Assembly (NCBI RefSeq): GCF_030272615.1
Contig: NC_081413.1
Coordinates: 608,940,209 to 609,004,208, forward strand
Source: Cryptomeria japonica
Lineage: Eukaryota; Streptophyta; Pinopsida; Cupressales; Cupressaceae
Length of the DNA: 64,000 bases
Direction: 5' to 3'
The notes beneath the pieces were generated by a model, which saw only the letters and a list, made by a program, of their open reading frames with translations, was not told where the DNA came from and made no database searches. Shown in pieces: positions 44,445 to 57,560 of the stretch; the stretch's first letter is position 1; the number at the start of each line of letters is the position of its first letter. The position numbers and the translations under genes are program-made.

Positions 44445-47390
44445 ATGGAGGCTTCTGGTTCACAAGGAAAGAGAAAGGTCATAGAGATTTCAAATAGATA
44501 GTCAACTAAATAAAAAAAGATGAAGTCTATGGAGGGTGTGCAGAAGCGAAAATTAAACCAGGACATGATTGACCAGATGGAGTCATCTGGTGCTAATTAG
44601 GGGAGGTCTAAAACCAATTTTCTGCCCAAGGATCAATTCGAAGATAAGTAAAAATGGGTTGGAGATATCTGGACAACCATAAGGGGCCACGAATTGTTTT
44701 TGTATCACTACCTCAGGCGGAACAAGGAGATGCCATTGTCAAACCCTTGGACAATAAATTTGGGCAGCCTGGTGGTCCCAAATATTTTTCTAAATCTCAG
44801 ATTATTGGAATTTATCACTAGGAAATACAAAAAAGAAAAAAGATACATCCAATTGCCCAATGGGGATCCATTCATCCGGATATCCGTCGGGTCTATTCAA
44901 GGATTTTTCGGCATGACATATGAGCCTTACATGCCCCTATATTTTTCAGACTTAGAAGGAGAATACACCCAAATGGACACCACCCACACAGTGTGGAAGT
45001 TAACAATTCACAAAAAGGAGAAGGGATGACTCACGGAGCAGGATGGTCCTCCTTTTGAGATTACCATATTCAGAAAATACTTGCAGTATACATATTGGGC
45101 ATGTGGCCAGGTCTACGGGGAAGAATTTCTTGATGTTACAAGAATAGGCCCATTGGTGTTGGTTGTGGACATTCAAATGCATGAGCTGAGGCTATTTGAT
45201 TATGCAACTTACTTGGCAAAGAAGTTGCATGAAGGGTTTTTGAGTTTGCAAACAGAGTCTAACCCTACTTTCAAGTTTTACTCATTGCTAATGCATATGG
45301 TTTTGTTTTATGGTCATATGCAAGGTTTGTGGCCAGGAGAATTAAAGGTGACTTCCGGGAACAAAGAGGGACGGGAACAACCAATTCAATTATGGGTATC
45401 CTTATGGGACTCAAGGTTCGACAAATCACACTATGTGTTGTTTGAAGAATATTTTGTCAAGCCCTTGTACATATTGTTTGGGGTAGAATGTGAGGGCTCT
45501 ATCTCATAGGAGATTAAGAGATTCTTGAGACCCCATTCTTTTGGAGACACTAGGGTCAACCACAATTGGGGTGATTGGTTTGTATGCCAGAATTTCACTT
45601 TTTGTAGGGTTTATGGTTTTGAGGGTGTTCCATATATGTTGCCTACATTGGTTCCTGACAGGATTGCTTATCTAGAAATTGTTAGGCACCTTAGTATGTT
45701 AAATGCAAAGCATTTGGGTGGTGTACACAAGCAGGTATTTATGCCTGACACTTTGCATTTTGGAGACTTCACCATTGTATCTACCAAAGCTTATGAGATG
45801 ATAGAAAAGAAGCTGGTAGAGGAGTACAATTTATATGGACACCAAGCTCGGAAAAATTATGATCCAAAGGGATATATCAACCACTGTAGGAAGAGCCAGT
45901 ACCTGGGAGAATATTTGCATATACCCATGGATGTTGAAGATTTATTTACAAACAAGGAACAGAATGAGGCCGATGCAGTCTTAGAGGAGTTGAACCAAAA
46001 ATTAGAAGAGCAGAAGCAGAGGCTTCAAGAACTAAAAGAAGAAGGAGACTCTGAGAGTGTTTGACGAAAATATAGTTGTATCTACCCTTCGTGCACCTGA
46101 ACTAGAAGAAGTGGTAGAGAGCCAGGAGCAAGCCATGGTGAGAATAAACTGCCAACACAGATGTGAGAATGGAAGAGCATGCATCTTTTGTTGCAGATGA
46201 AGTTTTTGTACAGTCCAAAGAATTTAAATCATTTTTGTACCACTACAAAGGGAAAAAGTTGAGGGAAAGCATCCCAAATGTCACCCCAGAAAATGAAGCA
46301 GAGATGCTCAAAAAATTGAAAGGAGACATTGATGCAGAAGTGGACACAATGACACCACAGAGAGGGAGGCGTCTTCTCAGTGAGGCAAGTATCATTTTGT
46401 TTCTAGGATGGGACTTAAGTGCTTCTTTCATTTTTGACAACTTGTTACATTCTGATAGAAAGGATGTAAAGTTAGACATACAGGGAGTTGATGACATTTT
46501 TATTGGATCAAGATATGATCCAAATGAAGAGGAAATGTTGCTTTGGGCCCTATAACCCCCAAATAAAAGACCCAAGATTATAGATGTAGATAAGGCATGT
46601 GGGCATATGATGAGGCTAAAAGTGGGAGAGGTTAATCCAATTATCACTGCAGATTTGGGGATTGACATTGCAAAACTAAATAAGGCCCAAATGCGGTGGG
46701 TGTTAAAGGAAGGTAAAAAATACAAAAATCTATATGAAGACCTGCTAAAAAGTTGTGGTCATGAAGTACCACAGATAACTGATACTGGTGTGCAGTGGAA
46801 AAAGAAATATGAGGACCAAATGAAAGAAAACTTAAAGCTAAGAAGGCAAATCAGGACTGCCAAGGTGGATGCTTCTTGTGTTTTGTTGACTAACAGGTTT
46901 GAGCATTTGTTGGAAGTTCTCAAAGAATTCTGGACCAACTGTGAGAAGACTCGGGATAATATGGCTTCTCATGAAAGAATTTTGAATAGGCTGAAAGCAT
47001 TGTTGAAAGAGAAGAGTGTCGATGAGAAAATTGTTGAGAAGATCCAGAGAAGGTTGAACAAGCATAAGGCATTTGGTGTGGACATCAAGTAGGAATTTAC
47101 TAATTGTAAGGATATTGTCAGATATGGTGTACCAAATATTGTGGAAGAGGCATAGCAGTTAAAGGATAAAGGGATTTGGATTGTAGAATGCCTAAATGTA
47201 CTCAACACATCCCTTAATGTTGTCTGGGCAAATGTTTTGGATATGAAGGAGACGGGTGAGTAGATGGAGAGAATGGTTACCATGGAGATCATTGTCAATG
47301 ATACTATATTCAACACTGGCACTCATCAGGACAACAAGTATTTGGAGCACATACAAAAGTGTGATACAATATTGGACGACCAGAACTAAT
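44445..47390 (+). pseudogene. Long retroelement-type ORF of unknown function (decayed)
   Basis: A frame starts at ATG 44445 and runs to 46064 with several stops (about 44499, 44511, 44598, 44649, 45027, 45507), then shifts and continues at 46163-47092 and to about 47390. The first part encodes a Lys-rich N-terminus, then a compact region ('NPWTINLGSLVVPN', 'IRISVGSIQGFFGM', 'YGHMQGLWPGELK', 'NHNWGDWFVCQNFTF'), ending in a Glu/Gln coiled coil (about 45960-46050). The second part is Lys/Glu-rich and probably helical. No reverse transcriptase, protease or integrase motif is present. It resembles the single-ORF layout of large non-autonomous retrotransposon derivatives, but I recognise no family. 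Confidence 0.5.
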
Positions 47391-48600
47391 TTTTATGTTT
47401 TGTATCTAGTATTTAAGCAGTTAGGTGTTAGGTTTTAGTCAAGTTTAGTTTAACAAGATGAAAGGGTGTGTCCTTTCATTTGAATCCTTTGGCTCACATA
47501 TATGTAATGACTCACTTTTGTATCATAAGATAGACAATATTCTACCGCTGGCTGGGATATAAGTGTTATGTTTTCAGAAAAGTCTAATAGAAATGAGGAG
47601 TTTATTTTGTGCAAACTGAATATATTGGAGTATCTATAAGTGTACTTTTTGTGTACATTCTTATTTCAGAAGTTAATATACAAGATTTCATGCTATTATC
47701 TTCATATTGTTATGTGTAATTTTGTGTTTGATGGAATCATATGTCCTCTTGACAAATCTTCTAGATTTGTTGTGATGTGACATCACATGATGTTGTATTG
47801 AATGTAAATTTGGGTTTTCATTGTTCATGCAACACATAATGAAACTTTCACATTGATGGCCTTATAATTATCTCTTGAGTTGATAGTGATTCTTGTCCAC
47901 AAAGTTATTCATTAATGGTCAGATAAGGCACTGGTCTGTTATTAATCTTTGTTGAATAGGTTTGTATGCATTAGGTCCTTATCAAAGAAACAAATCTTCT
48001 AATTTCTATTAGTACTACTCTTTTTCATAATGACTTAAAATCCTAACAATAATCTTGTACATATCACAACTATATTCACACTTATGTTATCAGTTCTAAA
48101 AGTATTAAATAAAAAGCACTTTTGTTAGCATAATTGCAAGAAAACCTTTTGCCATTCCTGCAATCGCTAACTCCCACAGTTTAAATTCATTTAAAATAAA
48201 CCTCTTTTGTGCTTGAGAGTGTAAGGTACACCCACCTGGGTTTAGTGGAGCCTAAAGTGAGGAGGAATTTGGTCTTCGACCATTCCTATTCGTTGGCCAA
48301 GGCTGATTGGATCTACTAAGGATTAGGCAAGTTTTTGGTTTTCCAATCTGTGGTTTTGGGCACCAACAAAATCAAGACTTAGTTAGAGTTTCATCAAAGA
48401 TCATCCATTTTTCCTACATTCTTAGAGTTAGAATAACTTTCTCAACCCTTATCTTTTTTCCCTTTTTTTTAATCAAATCAAGTGAAATCCCACGTTCCAG
48501 CAATATTCAAAGCATTCAAGTAGTCCAGGCATATTCAAGTATTCAAACGTAAGTTCCCTTGCAAGTACAACACATCACATCAATACCATTGAAGCTATCT
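47391..48600 (+). other. Non-coding stretch after the long ORF, possible LTR
   Basis: A purine stretch (AAGATGAAAGGG) at 47454-47465 is followed by TGTGTCC, which looks like a polypurine tract and LTR start. A phrase 'ttttgggcaccaaca' near 48355-48370 resembles an LTR end next to a primer site. No matching second LTR was found, so this is a weak call. Confidence 0.3.
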
Positions 48601-51600
48601 AACATGTTAAGACCTAAAATAAGAGAAGCTTGAAGTCATCTCAAATGATCCTTATGCGAATCTTCAACATTTGAGAGTCTCTTTATAGAGAGAGGATAGA
48701 GTACCTTTGGTATTTTATTTTGTGTTCGATAGTGCATCAAAACACCATCAACACACATTATATAGGGGTGTTCTTGAGGCATGTAATCACATTTAGAGTC
48801 TACATATTCAAAGTCTTCTTAATGAATGGAATGACATTATCAAATGGTATATAAATTTTGTTCGACTAGTCTTCATTGATAGTTTGCTACTTATCAATTT
48901 CCCTCTCTAGAATTGAGCAAAGTCTCTAGATCTACCATAAAACTCCCACATCAAAATATTAAGAATTTTGTTAAGGATAAAATCATAATAATGTTTTCTC
49001 AAAAAATATAGTGGTATGTCATGGATGTTATAAGGAGGTTGATTGAAGACCATTCATGAATTTCTACAACAAAAAAAATTATATATAATGTAGATTGTTC
49101 CAATGGACATAGAACATAATTGAAATCATAACACCGAGTGTATTAGTTTTGAAATTGGTAAAAAGAAGGTTTCACTTTAGCTTTAACCCATAAAATTGGT
49201 GACATGAATCTCTATGAATATCTCATTGATGATTTTGACTCGTCATTGAGCCAACTTGCTTCATAATTTCTTCCAATGATAAAGCAAATAATTCATGGTG
49301 GTGATTTGCTATAAATGCCTTCTTCTTTGTAAAAAAAATTGTAATTTAATTTTTTAATTTTAAATGCCTTAATATTTTTTTTTGGCTTTGTCTTAGGTTT
49401 TTCAAAAATGCTAAATGAGATTTGAGTGATGTGGGGTTATCATTAGAAAGTTGTTTCATCTAAATAAGGTTTCAATTTAGGGTTAAGAAGAGATAGTAAA
49501 GAAACTTTAAACAAGAAATGTATCTTTTAATTTTGTAATTAATGAAAACAATCAAAAAATAAAAATCATGACCACTTACCTATTTGGGGACATGACATTG
49601 GAAATAATGGTATAGGTTTTGTAACTTTGTTAAATATCCAAAATGTGAGCTTAGTTTTTGGTCAATTTGCACTTGTTAGTCACAATGATTTGGTCGTTGA
49701 TTTTTAATTTTTTTTTACTTTATGGAACAAACATGTTCTTGTATTTTGTAATGCATGCGTTTTTATGCAATATATGCATATTATAAAATATGAAAACATT
49801 ATATAAAACATTATTTATCGAGCCATGATGTGCGAGTGTTACGTTTATTTCAACATAATGTGGTAGTGCTCCTTTTATAAAAACTAAACAATATTATGTA
49901 TTTAAATATTTAATAATTTTATAGAATATTAGCTATTGGTCTTTACATAAGAAATGCTCTAGATAATCTTCTTGTTTTTTATGTTATGGGAGTAAAAGTA
50001 ATTTTTCTTGTCTATCATTTTATACATGTTCGTCACATGCAATTTTCCTATATTTATTATCTTTGATGGCTCAAGTAACAAAATAGGTTGCTATATAATC
50101 TAATGACAATTCATATGGCTCCCTTTTGAGATGTTTAGATTTTTGTTTCAAGTGTTTTTATTTTTCACATTTTATTGTAGTGTCTTACATGCATTTTCTT
50201 ATACTTAATTTTATTTAATACCTCAATTGAAAAATCGGGTTGCTATATAATTTAATACCAATCCACATGAGTACATTTTGAAACATTTACATTTTTGTTT
50301 CAAGTGATTTCTATTGTCCATTTCTAGTGTCTTACCTAAAATTTATGTATATTCATTTTCTTTGATGGCTTAAAAAAAGATGGCTTGATCAATATATAGT
50401 TTAAACCATTTGAATTGATATTATTCTTTCTATATATAATACTAATTATAATTTCAATAGGTGTTAATAGTTGTATTTTGTTTGATTTTTTATGTCACTA
50501 ATTCAAGGATTAGAAATTAAAAACATTTATTGAAGACATTGATAAAAATTAAAGACAAGGCATCACGTTTATGGCATTATGTGGAGTCAAATCCATAAAA
50601 GGCCTTCTTTCACATACAACCTACATTCTCTTTGGTCTGCTATTTTCTAATTAAAAAAAAAACTACACATCATTATCAAGAAGAAAATTGAATCTTGCCT
50701 ATAATTGCTCCTGTAATAGCAGATTTAGGTATATATAGTTAGTTACACACTCTCCCAACATTATAAACTTTAAATTATCCTTTTTTTTTTAAAGAGAAAA
50801 TTAAATAAAACTAATTTATTACAACATTTGTCTTCTAAGAACATACAATAGATGATTAGAAAAAATTAAAAAAAATAGATTTACCCTCCTCAATAATTCA
50901 GTTTTTAATTACTAAATCTATATATGAAATAAAATGATTACAAATTATGGTTTTTCATTTGACAACGTTATGTTTCAATGCATAGGAATGACAAGCCTTT
51001 CAATGCATAGGAATGACAAGCCTTTAAAAGAGAAACGGAAATAGAATATAACTTACAAACATAAAAAGACACACTAATGAAAATTTGATCAATATTAAGT
51101 ACTAATTTTAATTTCAAATTGAAGGGAAGAAAATAATTTAGCCATAATCAATTTTATAATATTATTTATATAATGGTATGTGATTTATATTCTTCAATAA
51201 ATGTAAAAAAATTAACAAAATTTGAAAAATTATTGAATAAAATCTACATCCAATTATAAAATACAATGATTATTTGTACAATTAAAAATTCATATTTATG
51301 GTTGAAGTGAGTATCTAAACTTATATTATTATATTACTAACTAATTATGGAATATCAATATACGTTTAAATTTTACCTTTAATTTCTTATTGGTATATCC
51401 TTAACCTCTTATAAAAGTGCTAATTAGTGTTATGTTTGAGAACAAAACTTTAACCATTACTAAATAAAGACATTCAAAACATTATTGACATACTTACAAT
51501 CATATATATAAAAGTAAATTTGAATGCCAATAATGTTTTTGCATATAACTTTCATCCCTAAATAAAGTCGTATTGTCCAAAACATTGACACACAACATAT

Positions 51601-51776
51601 GAATGAAAGTACGTTCCAAGTGCCAATAATGTTTACTTGTCGAAATTAAACTTACATGACGACAAGAAACTTTTCTTCAATTTTAGTTGGAGACTCTGAA
51701 GTCTGAACTTCGATCAGAGAGTATGAGATTTCATTGTCTCAGATTCTCCTTTTTCATTGAACAAAGTAGATCACAA
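48601..51776. other. AT-rich intergenic DNA downstream of the UGT gene
   Basis: No ORF, RNA gene or element end could be supported. The only structure seen is a 25-bp tandem duplication ('caatgcataggaatgacaag' plus cctttt-like tail) at about 50977-51026. Confidence 0.6.
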
Positions 51777-51876
51777 CTAACAGAATGAACAGCCATTTGG
51801 GCTGAATCGGGATACAACATTAATGTGACAAATTCTATGATAAAACTCCTCCTGACACAACCTAAGCAGTACAATC

Positions 51877-53304
51877 TCAACCCAAGGCAATCGGTTTCTC
51901 CTTGCGTCGTTGCAGAGCCAAAATGTCAGCGACGAGACTATCCAAATTCTTGGCTGAAGATCCACCCTCACACACGGCCCCCTCCGCCATTTCTTTCCAC
52001 CTGATCGCATTTCTCCTGACCGCCTTCCCTGCTTCGTCCTCATCATCCAAAACACTCTTAATAACTCTCCGAATTTCATCCCTGCTCGCCCCTTTCCAAA
52101 TCCTCAGCCCGCATTTCGCTTCTTCCTCTATAAATTTGGCATTGAACGGCTGCTCGGCATTGATCGGCCAGCAGATAAAGGGCACCCCGCAAGAAATGCC
52201 CTCCAGCAAAGAATTCCATCCGCAATGTGTAAGAAAAGCCCCAATTGCCGGGTGTGAAAGAACGGCCAATTGATCCGTCCACCCCATTACAATTTGTCCC
52301 CGATGCTCTGTCCGGGCCCGCAAACCTTGGGGTAAAAGCTCCCCTAGGGCATCGGAACCTGCATCGGTCGGTGGCCGGAGCACCCACAAAAAGGGCTTCA
52401 TGCTCGACTCCAAACCCAACGCCAGCTCATTCATCTCTGCACAGGTAATGGAATTCTCAGAGCCGAAGGACACATACACAACCGAACCCGCAGGTCGGCC
52501 GTCCAGCCACTCTAATTCGGGGCAATCGGACAAACGGCGGGCGCCCGGAAGGGGAAGCAACGGCCCCACAGCTCTGACAGGCCCAGCGCATCGGCTCTGG
52601 AATTGGTCGATATGATCTGATTCGAGCTCTTGGAATGTGTTCAAGATGGTTGCCCAGCTGCCCTTTTGGTTTATGGCTAACAGGGTTTTGAAAAAGAGGT
52701 GCTTTGGGTGTGAGGCATCCGCTTCGACCATTCCGGACGTCATTTCGGAGGCAGAGAGGAGGGTGAGATTGTTTCCCTGGCCCGGCACAATGTAGCGGCC
52801 TGAATCAGAGCGCTCCAAGTTGCGCGGGAGGATTGTCCAGAGGGATTCCACCAGGTTCATTGCATGTGGTGGACAACATTCAATGTTTATTCTAGGAACG
52901 CCGAATTTAGCAGCGAATTCCACCGTCCAGCCCAGAAAAAAGTCGGTGATTATACAGAGAGGAGGGGGTAGTCCGTCCAGACCGCCATCATCAAACATGC
53001 GGTGGAGAAGATTCTCGAAGGGGGATCGGAGAATCGTCTGGCTCTGAGCAACAAGAGAGGCCAGGACATTTGGATTGGTATTGCTGTTAGTGTTGAGCTC
53101 CAATTTGAGGTCGAGTTCCAGTATTCGGATATCCAGGCCAGACGAGAGTAATCTATGTTGGGCAACAGAGATTTGATGAGAAGCTAGAACAAGGGAAATT
53201 GTGAAGCCTTTTGCCGCCAATCTGGTGGCGAGGCCTAGAAGGGGCATGAGATGCCCGATTCCCAGAGATGGTAGGAGAACCAGATGAGGGCGGTGATGAG
53301 CCAT
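51877..53304 (-). CDS. Family 1 UDP-glycosyltransferase, intact, single exon
   Basis: A 475-residue frame without stops, the normal length for plant UGTs (GT1). The N-terminal acceptor domain has the catalytic His (H18 in 'GIGHLMP') and an activating Asp (D121 in 'ITDFFLGW'). The C-terminal donor domain has a full 44-residue PSPG box (W342-Q385), including 'HCGWNS' (360-365) and a final Gln, which usually goes with UDP-glucose. No signal peptide or membrane segment is visible, so it should act in the cytosol, transferring sugar to a small molecule. The acceptor cannot be told from sequence. The start is the first ATG before a typical 'HLVLLPSLGIGH' opening. A possible TATA box lies on the minus strand at 53461-53470. 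It is more GC-rich than its surroundings. Two decayed 3' copies lie upstream on the same strand. Confidence 0.95.
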   Translation of the reverse strand: MAHHRPHLVLLPSLGIGHLMPLLGLATRLAAKGFTISLVLASHQISVAQHRLLSSGLDIRILELDLKLELNTNSNTNPNVLASLVAQSQTILRSPFENLLHRMFDDGGLDGLPPPLCIITDFFLGWTVEFAAKFGVPRINIECCPPHAMNLVESLWTILPRNLERSDSGRYIVPGQGNNLTLLSASEMTSGMVEADASHPKHLFFKTLLAINQKGSWATILNTFQELESDHIDQFQSRCAGPVRAVGPLLPLPGARRLSDCPELEWLDGRPAGSVVYVSFGSENSITCAEMNELALGLESSMKPFLWVLRPPTDAGSDALGELLPQGLRARTEHRGQIVMGWTDQLAVLSHPAIGAFLTHCGWNSLLEGISCGVPFICWPINAEQPFNAKFIEEEAKCGLRIWKGASRDEIRRVIKSVLDDEDEAGKAVRRNAIRWKEMAEGAVCEGGSSAKNLDSLVADILALQRRKEKPIALG

Positions 53305-54539
53305 ATTTACCTTTCTTTAGCAAATGTTTTGGCCTTTGCAATGAATGGAAACAGAGGAGATCACATGGAGTACGTTTGTGGAAAGACGTGTCGACTTTCT
53401 CTTCTGCTGTCAGTTCAGTTCAATTTGTGGCGCACATTATGCCAAGTTCAACATTACAAAATTATATATTAAAAAATTATTAGATTTTTGTTGGGGACTA
53501 TCAAATTATACACCGTTTCCAAGATGAGACGTTTTCGTTTACTCAAAGGAATATAGGAGATCTTAATACATGATTTGATCAAAGAACCATTAGACTAAAG
53601 CGATCTCCACTTTTTCGATCGACGTCTAGCAACTTGTATTTCGTAGTGCTGACGTCCATGGGGATGGCCATGGGATGCCATCCCATGCCTTTATGTATGC
53701 ATTTTCTATACGGAAGTGTCAGTTTTTTCGGTTGGATAGTCAGCTCCTATTCAGCGAGGCACCCACTTTCCCATTGGGACTTCAGTCTTATGTATCCTTA
53801 ACCTAAACAGAGCTATTTGGCTTATTCAACAACACAACCTCTTTCCTTGTTATTTATTTACAAACTCCTTAATAAGGGGAAACTTTTGATGAGGAAGATA
53901 TTTCCAAATTCTATTTACCCTATGACGGTAACCTGAAACAAGTGCTTCTCCATTCCTTAGGTAGTCTCACTTTACTAACTTGTGGAGTTTTATTTTCTAC
54001 TTATGAAAGTACAAGAATGAAATCAAAAAATTAACTATAGAATTGAAAATAGGATACAACTAGAAACATGAAGTTGGATCTAGAAGCTCACTAGCTTGGA
54101 CATCAGTGTGTTGTACTATCGTTCAAAAATTATAAAAAATTTAATTTTTTTTCGAATAATTTGTTTTGATCTATGAACAGGAAAACAAGGATATAAAGAA
54201 CAATATATCGGGTATAACCAAGAACAAACAGAAAGAATGAATCAACTTAAACTATTTAGTTTAAATGAAAGATTAAATTGTAGGTCTAAATAAGCATAAT
54301 ACTCTAGTGTGTATGGAAGAACAAGAGAGGTGGTAGCTCTAGAGTGCCAAAAAGCACAAAAAAAAAAAAGAAAGGAAAGAGGGAGATAACTGACAAAAAA
54401 ACGTATTTGGCAAAGTGGTTAGGAGTATCTGTAATAGGTTATAGATCAGTTATCTATCACAATCCATGGACTCATAACAAAATCTCATATTCATATCATC
54501 AAAAAATGATAAAGTGTTGAGAGAATGTAAAACACTCTA
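53305..54539. other. Upstream region of the UGT gene
   Basis: No gene. TATATAAT-like sequence on the minus strand at 53461-53470 is a promoter candidate, about 157 bases before the start codon. An 8-base hairpin (GGGATGGC ... GCCATCCC) lies at about 53659-53682. A poly-A/GA-rich patch is at 54355-54385. Confidence 0.45.
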
Positions 54540-55094
54540 TACATATCAAAACTCCTTCTAACACAAGCTAAATAGTAGAATCCTTACCCAAGGCAATCGT
54601 TTCTCCTTGCGTTGTTGCAGAGACAAAATGCCATCAACTAAACTATCCAAATTCTTGGCCGAAGATCCACCCTCACGACACTCTCCACCATTTCTTTCCA
54701 CCTGATCGCATTTCTCCTAACCACCTTCCCTACTTTTTCCTCATCATCCAAAACACTCTTGATAACTCTCTGAATTTCATCTTTGTTTGCCCCCTTCCAA
54801 ATTCTCAGCCCGCACTTGGCTTCTTCCTCTATAAATTTGGCATTATACGACTGCTCAAAACAGACTGACCAATAGATAAAGGGCACCCCACAAGAAGTAC
54901 CCTCCAGCAAGGAGTTCCATTTGTAATGTGTAAGAAAAGCCCCAACCGTCGGGTGAGAAAGAACGCCTAATTGATCTGTCCACCCCATTACAATTCATCC
55001 GAGCGTAGAAGCCTTAAGGTGAAAATTCCCCTAGGGCATCGAAACTTGCATCGGTTGGTGGTCGAAGCACCCACAAAAAGGGCTTCATGCTTAA
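54540..55094 (-). pseudogene. UGT pseudogene 1, 3'-terminal fragment
   Basis: Matches the intact UGT from about residue 303 to the stop and into its 3' flank ('cacaagctaaatag'-like phrase near 54560). The PSPG box is damaged: 'HCGWNS' reads His-Tyr-Lys-Trp-Asn-Ser. A frameshift lies near 54680 and another near 55000. It ends abruptly at about 55094, where the minisatellite of the second transposon copy begins. Confidence 0.9.
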
Positions 55095-55612
55095 AGGGTT
55101 CATATGGTGCTCTAAGGGGTCATATGGTGCTCTAAGGGGTCATATGGTGTCCTAAGGGGTCATATGGTGTCGTTAGGGGTCATATGGGCTCTGAAGGGCT
55201 ACGCATATGACCCCTTAGGACACCATATGACCCATTATGATTCATCATATTGTACTAAGGGGTCATATGGTGTCCTAAGGGGTCATGTCATGTACTAGGA
55301 TGTTAAAAGGGGTCATATGGTGTTCTAAGGGGTTGTATGGTGTCGTTAGGGGTCATAAGGGGCAACACATGTGTTAGAATACCATATGACCCCTTAGGAC
55401 ACCATATGACTCATTAGGATATCATATTGTCCTAAGTGGTGATATGGTGTCCTAAGGGGTCATGTCATGTACTAGGATGTTAAAAGGGATCATATGGTGT
55501 CCCGAGGGATCATATAGTGCCTTAAGGTGTCATATGGTGTCATTAGGGGTCATATGGGTTCCTAAGGGGACACACATTTGTTAGAACACCATATGAATCA
55601 GGTTAGGACACC

Positions 55613-55652
<40 letters not shown>

Positions 55653-55850
55653 CTAAAAGGGGACAAAGGGAGAGAGGTCCTAAAAAGACTTAAGGGGAGG
55701 GGCACTATATGACCCCTATATGACCCCTTAGGACAATATGGTGTCCTAAGGGGTCATATAGTTTTCTAACACATGTGTGGCCCCTTAGGACCCCATATGA
55801 CACCTAACGACACCATATGACCCCTTAGGATACCAAATGACAAAGATAAA
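55095..55850. repeat. 20-bp minisatellite, second array
   Basis: Units of GGGGTCATATGGTGTCCTAA and its reverse complement, about 30 copies with changes, with an internal (GA)n run at 55615-55652. Same family as 17131-17915. Confidence 0.9.
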
Positions 55851-55859
55851 GGGAGAGAG

Positions 55860-57106
55860 AGAGAGGGAGGAGATGTAAGTAGGGAGAGAGAGTGAAGATA
55901 CACACTATAAAGCGGAAAAATCAAACCCTAGTTGCTCTCCCCTCTTCCAACTCCAAGGAGAGAGAAGGGAGGCCACTAGGGTTGACGGTTTTCACTTAGG
56001 GGAGACTTTACATTCAAAAGAGGGGTTGAAACCCACAAGATCCAATCCCACACAAGGCAAGACTGGATTCTAAATGAGTTTCAAGGGTTAAGACAGCAAG
56101 GCTGCCCTCTTTTGTAAAGAATGTGGATAGAATGATTAAGCTATGAATGCATAGAAAGTGAGAAAGATTCGCTTATAAACTGAGATAGGGATATAGGATG
56201 AAGCTGCGGACCTGGAATTAGCAGTAAAATGTCGAGACGGCGCTATCCTGCAAATTTGAGCGAAAGTTGACAGGACGATGGCGCCCGGCGTGCACACGGT
56301 CCTCCGAAAAATCCGCGAAACGAAGGGGGATCTATTCGTCTCTGCACAAGGATTCCAGATCTTCAATTACAGCCGCGTACCTGCAACCTACACACAGAAA
56401 AGCGAAGACAATTGGGGGGTTAGGGATTAGGGGTTTGCCCTTAGGTCAAACCCCGGTTTTGGAATTAACCAAGAAATGAGAAATGCTGTAAATGTAATGT
56501 AAAACAAGTACTAATACCTTGTTGTAAGGATGTTTGTATCCTTATATGCGAAAGTATAGATGTTGTTGTATGTTGTATGTTGTATGTTGTAGTATGTGAT
56601 CTCCTCTTCAATGGTTGAATCCTTGTCTTGAATGCAACACTTAGCCTTGAATGGAGACTTAGAATGATCAATTGCTTGAAGGAATGCTTGAATGCTTGAA
56701 TGCTTGAATGTTTGAATGTTTGAATATCGTTTCCACCTTTTTTCCATCCATCCCAAATGAGAGAGGAAAATGCAGTTTATATACTTGCCAATTAGGGTTG
56801 ATAGACTGATTTTTCCGACCTTAGGCCGACCAGGAAAGGTTATTTTCCAATTTGCAAACAAAAAGACCCGAAGTCCCATAGGAGACCGGGCCCAAAATAG
56901 GGCCAGGGACCAGGGCGCTGGGCACTCTGGTCCCACCTTCCGGGACAGCAGGGTGCAAGGAGGGATCAGGCAGGGTGCTGGAAAAACGCAGTTTTTTGAT
57001 GTCGTGGACAAGTTTCGGGGTCTCCATTCAGGTTCAGTGTTGCGTCGCCATCGTGAAGACCCAAATGCGGTCGAAATTGCAAGTGTCGCAATTTTAGGAC
57101 GCTACA
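55860..57106 (-). repeat. Non-coding segment, probable LTR inside the second transposon copy
   Basis: On the minus strand the segment begins TGTAGCGTCC (57106), close in form to the TGTAGTCAC start of the solo LTR, and has a TATA box, GTATATAAAC (56775-56784), about 325 bases in. The left end is not defined. Short tandem words occur: 'gttgtat' (56565-56592) and 'tgcttgaa' (56690-56725). GC-rich frames at 56511-57165 look like chance. Confidence 0.4.
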
Positions 57107-57560
57107 CACACATACACATACACACACACACAGATATATATATATATACAGAGAGAGAGAGGTGAGATAGAGAGGAGAGAATGTGTGTCACATATTTAGA
57201 GAACGGAGGGGAGATATAAAGAAGGGTGAGAGAGATAGGTTTAAATCTTGGAGGAGAGGAGAGAGTGAGATTGAGAGATGGGGGAGAGAACGAGAGAGGG
57301 GGAGTGATAGAAAGAGAGATAGGTCTAGAGATGGAGGAAGATAAAGAGAGTGACCTAGAGAGAGAGAGAGAGAGGGAATGATAATAAGAGCATAGTGATT
57401 ACTAAAATTTGATTATGTCTAAGAAATTATAAGATCTAAAAGCTTGAGGAGAGAGGAGAGAGTGAGATATAGAGAGGTGAAGAGAGGAGGAGACGGATAG
57501 GAAAATAGATAGGTCTAGAGCTTAGGGGAGACAAAGAGCGTGAGATAAAGAGATAGCAAG
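57107..57560. repeat. CA/TA microsatellite and GA-rich tract
   Basis: A short (CA)n and (TA)n run (57103-57150) is followed by about 400 bases of GA-rich sequence with 'ggtctagag' repeats. It corresponds in position to the GA tract of the larger transposon. Confidence 0.8.

Noticed and set aside
46243-47322. Minus-strand frames of 75-160 codons
   Set aside because: Antisense to the long unknown ORF, which has the better codon pattern and continuity.
52076-53483. Overlapping frames on both strands in the UGT locus
   Set aside because: Shadows of the GC-rich UGT gene; only the 475-codon frame shows family motifs.
56511-57165. GC-rich frames of 130-166 codons on both strands
   Set aside because: Frames overlap in both directions, show no motifs, and the segment looks like an LTR.
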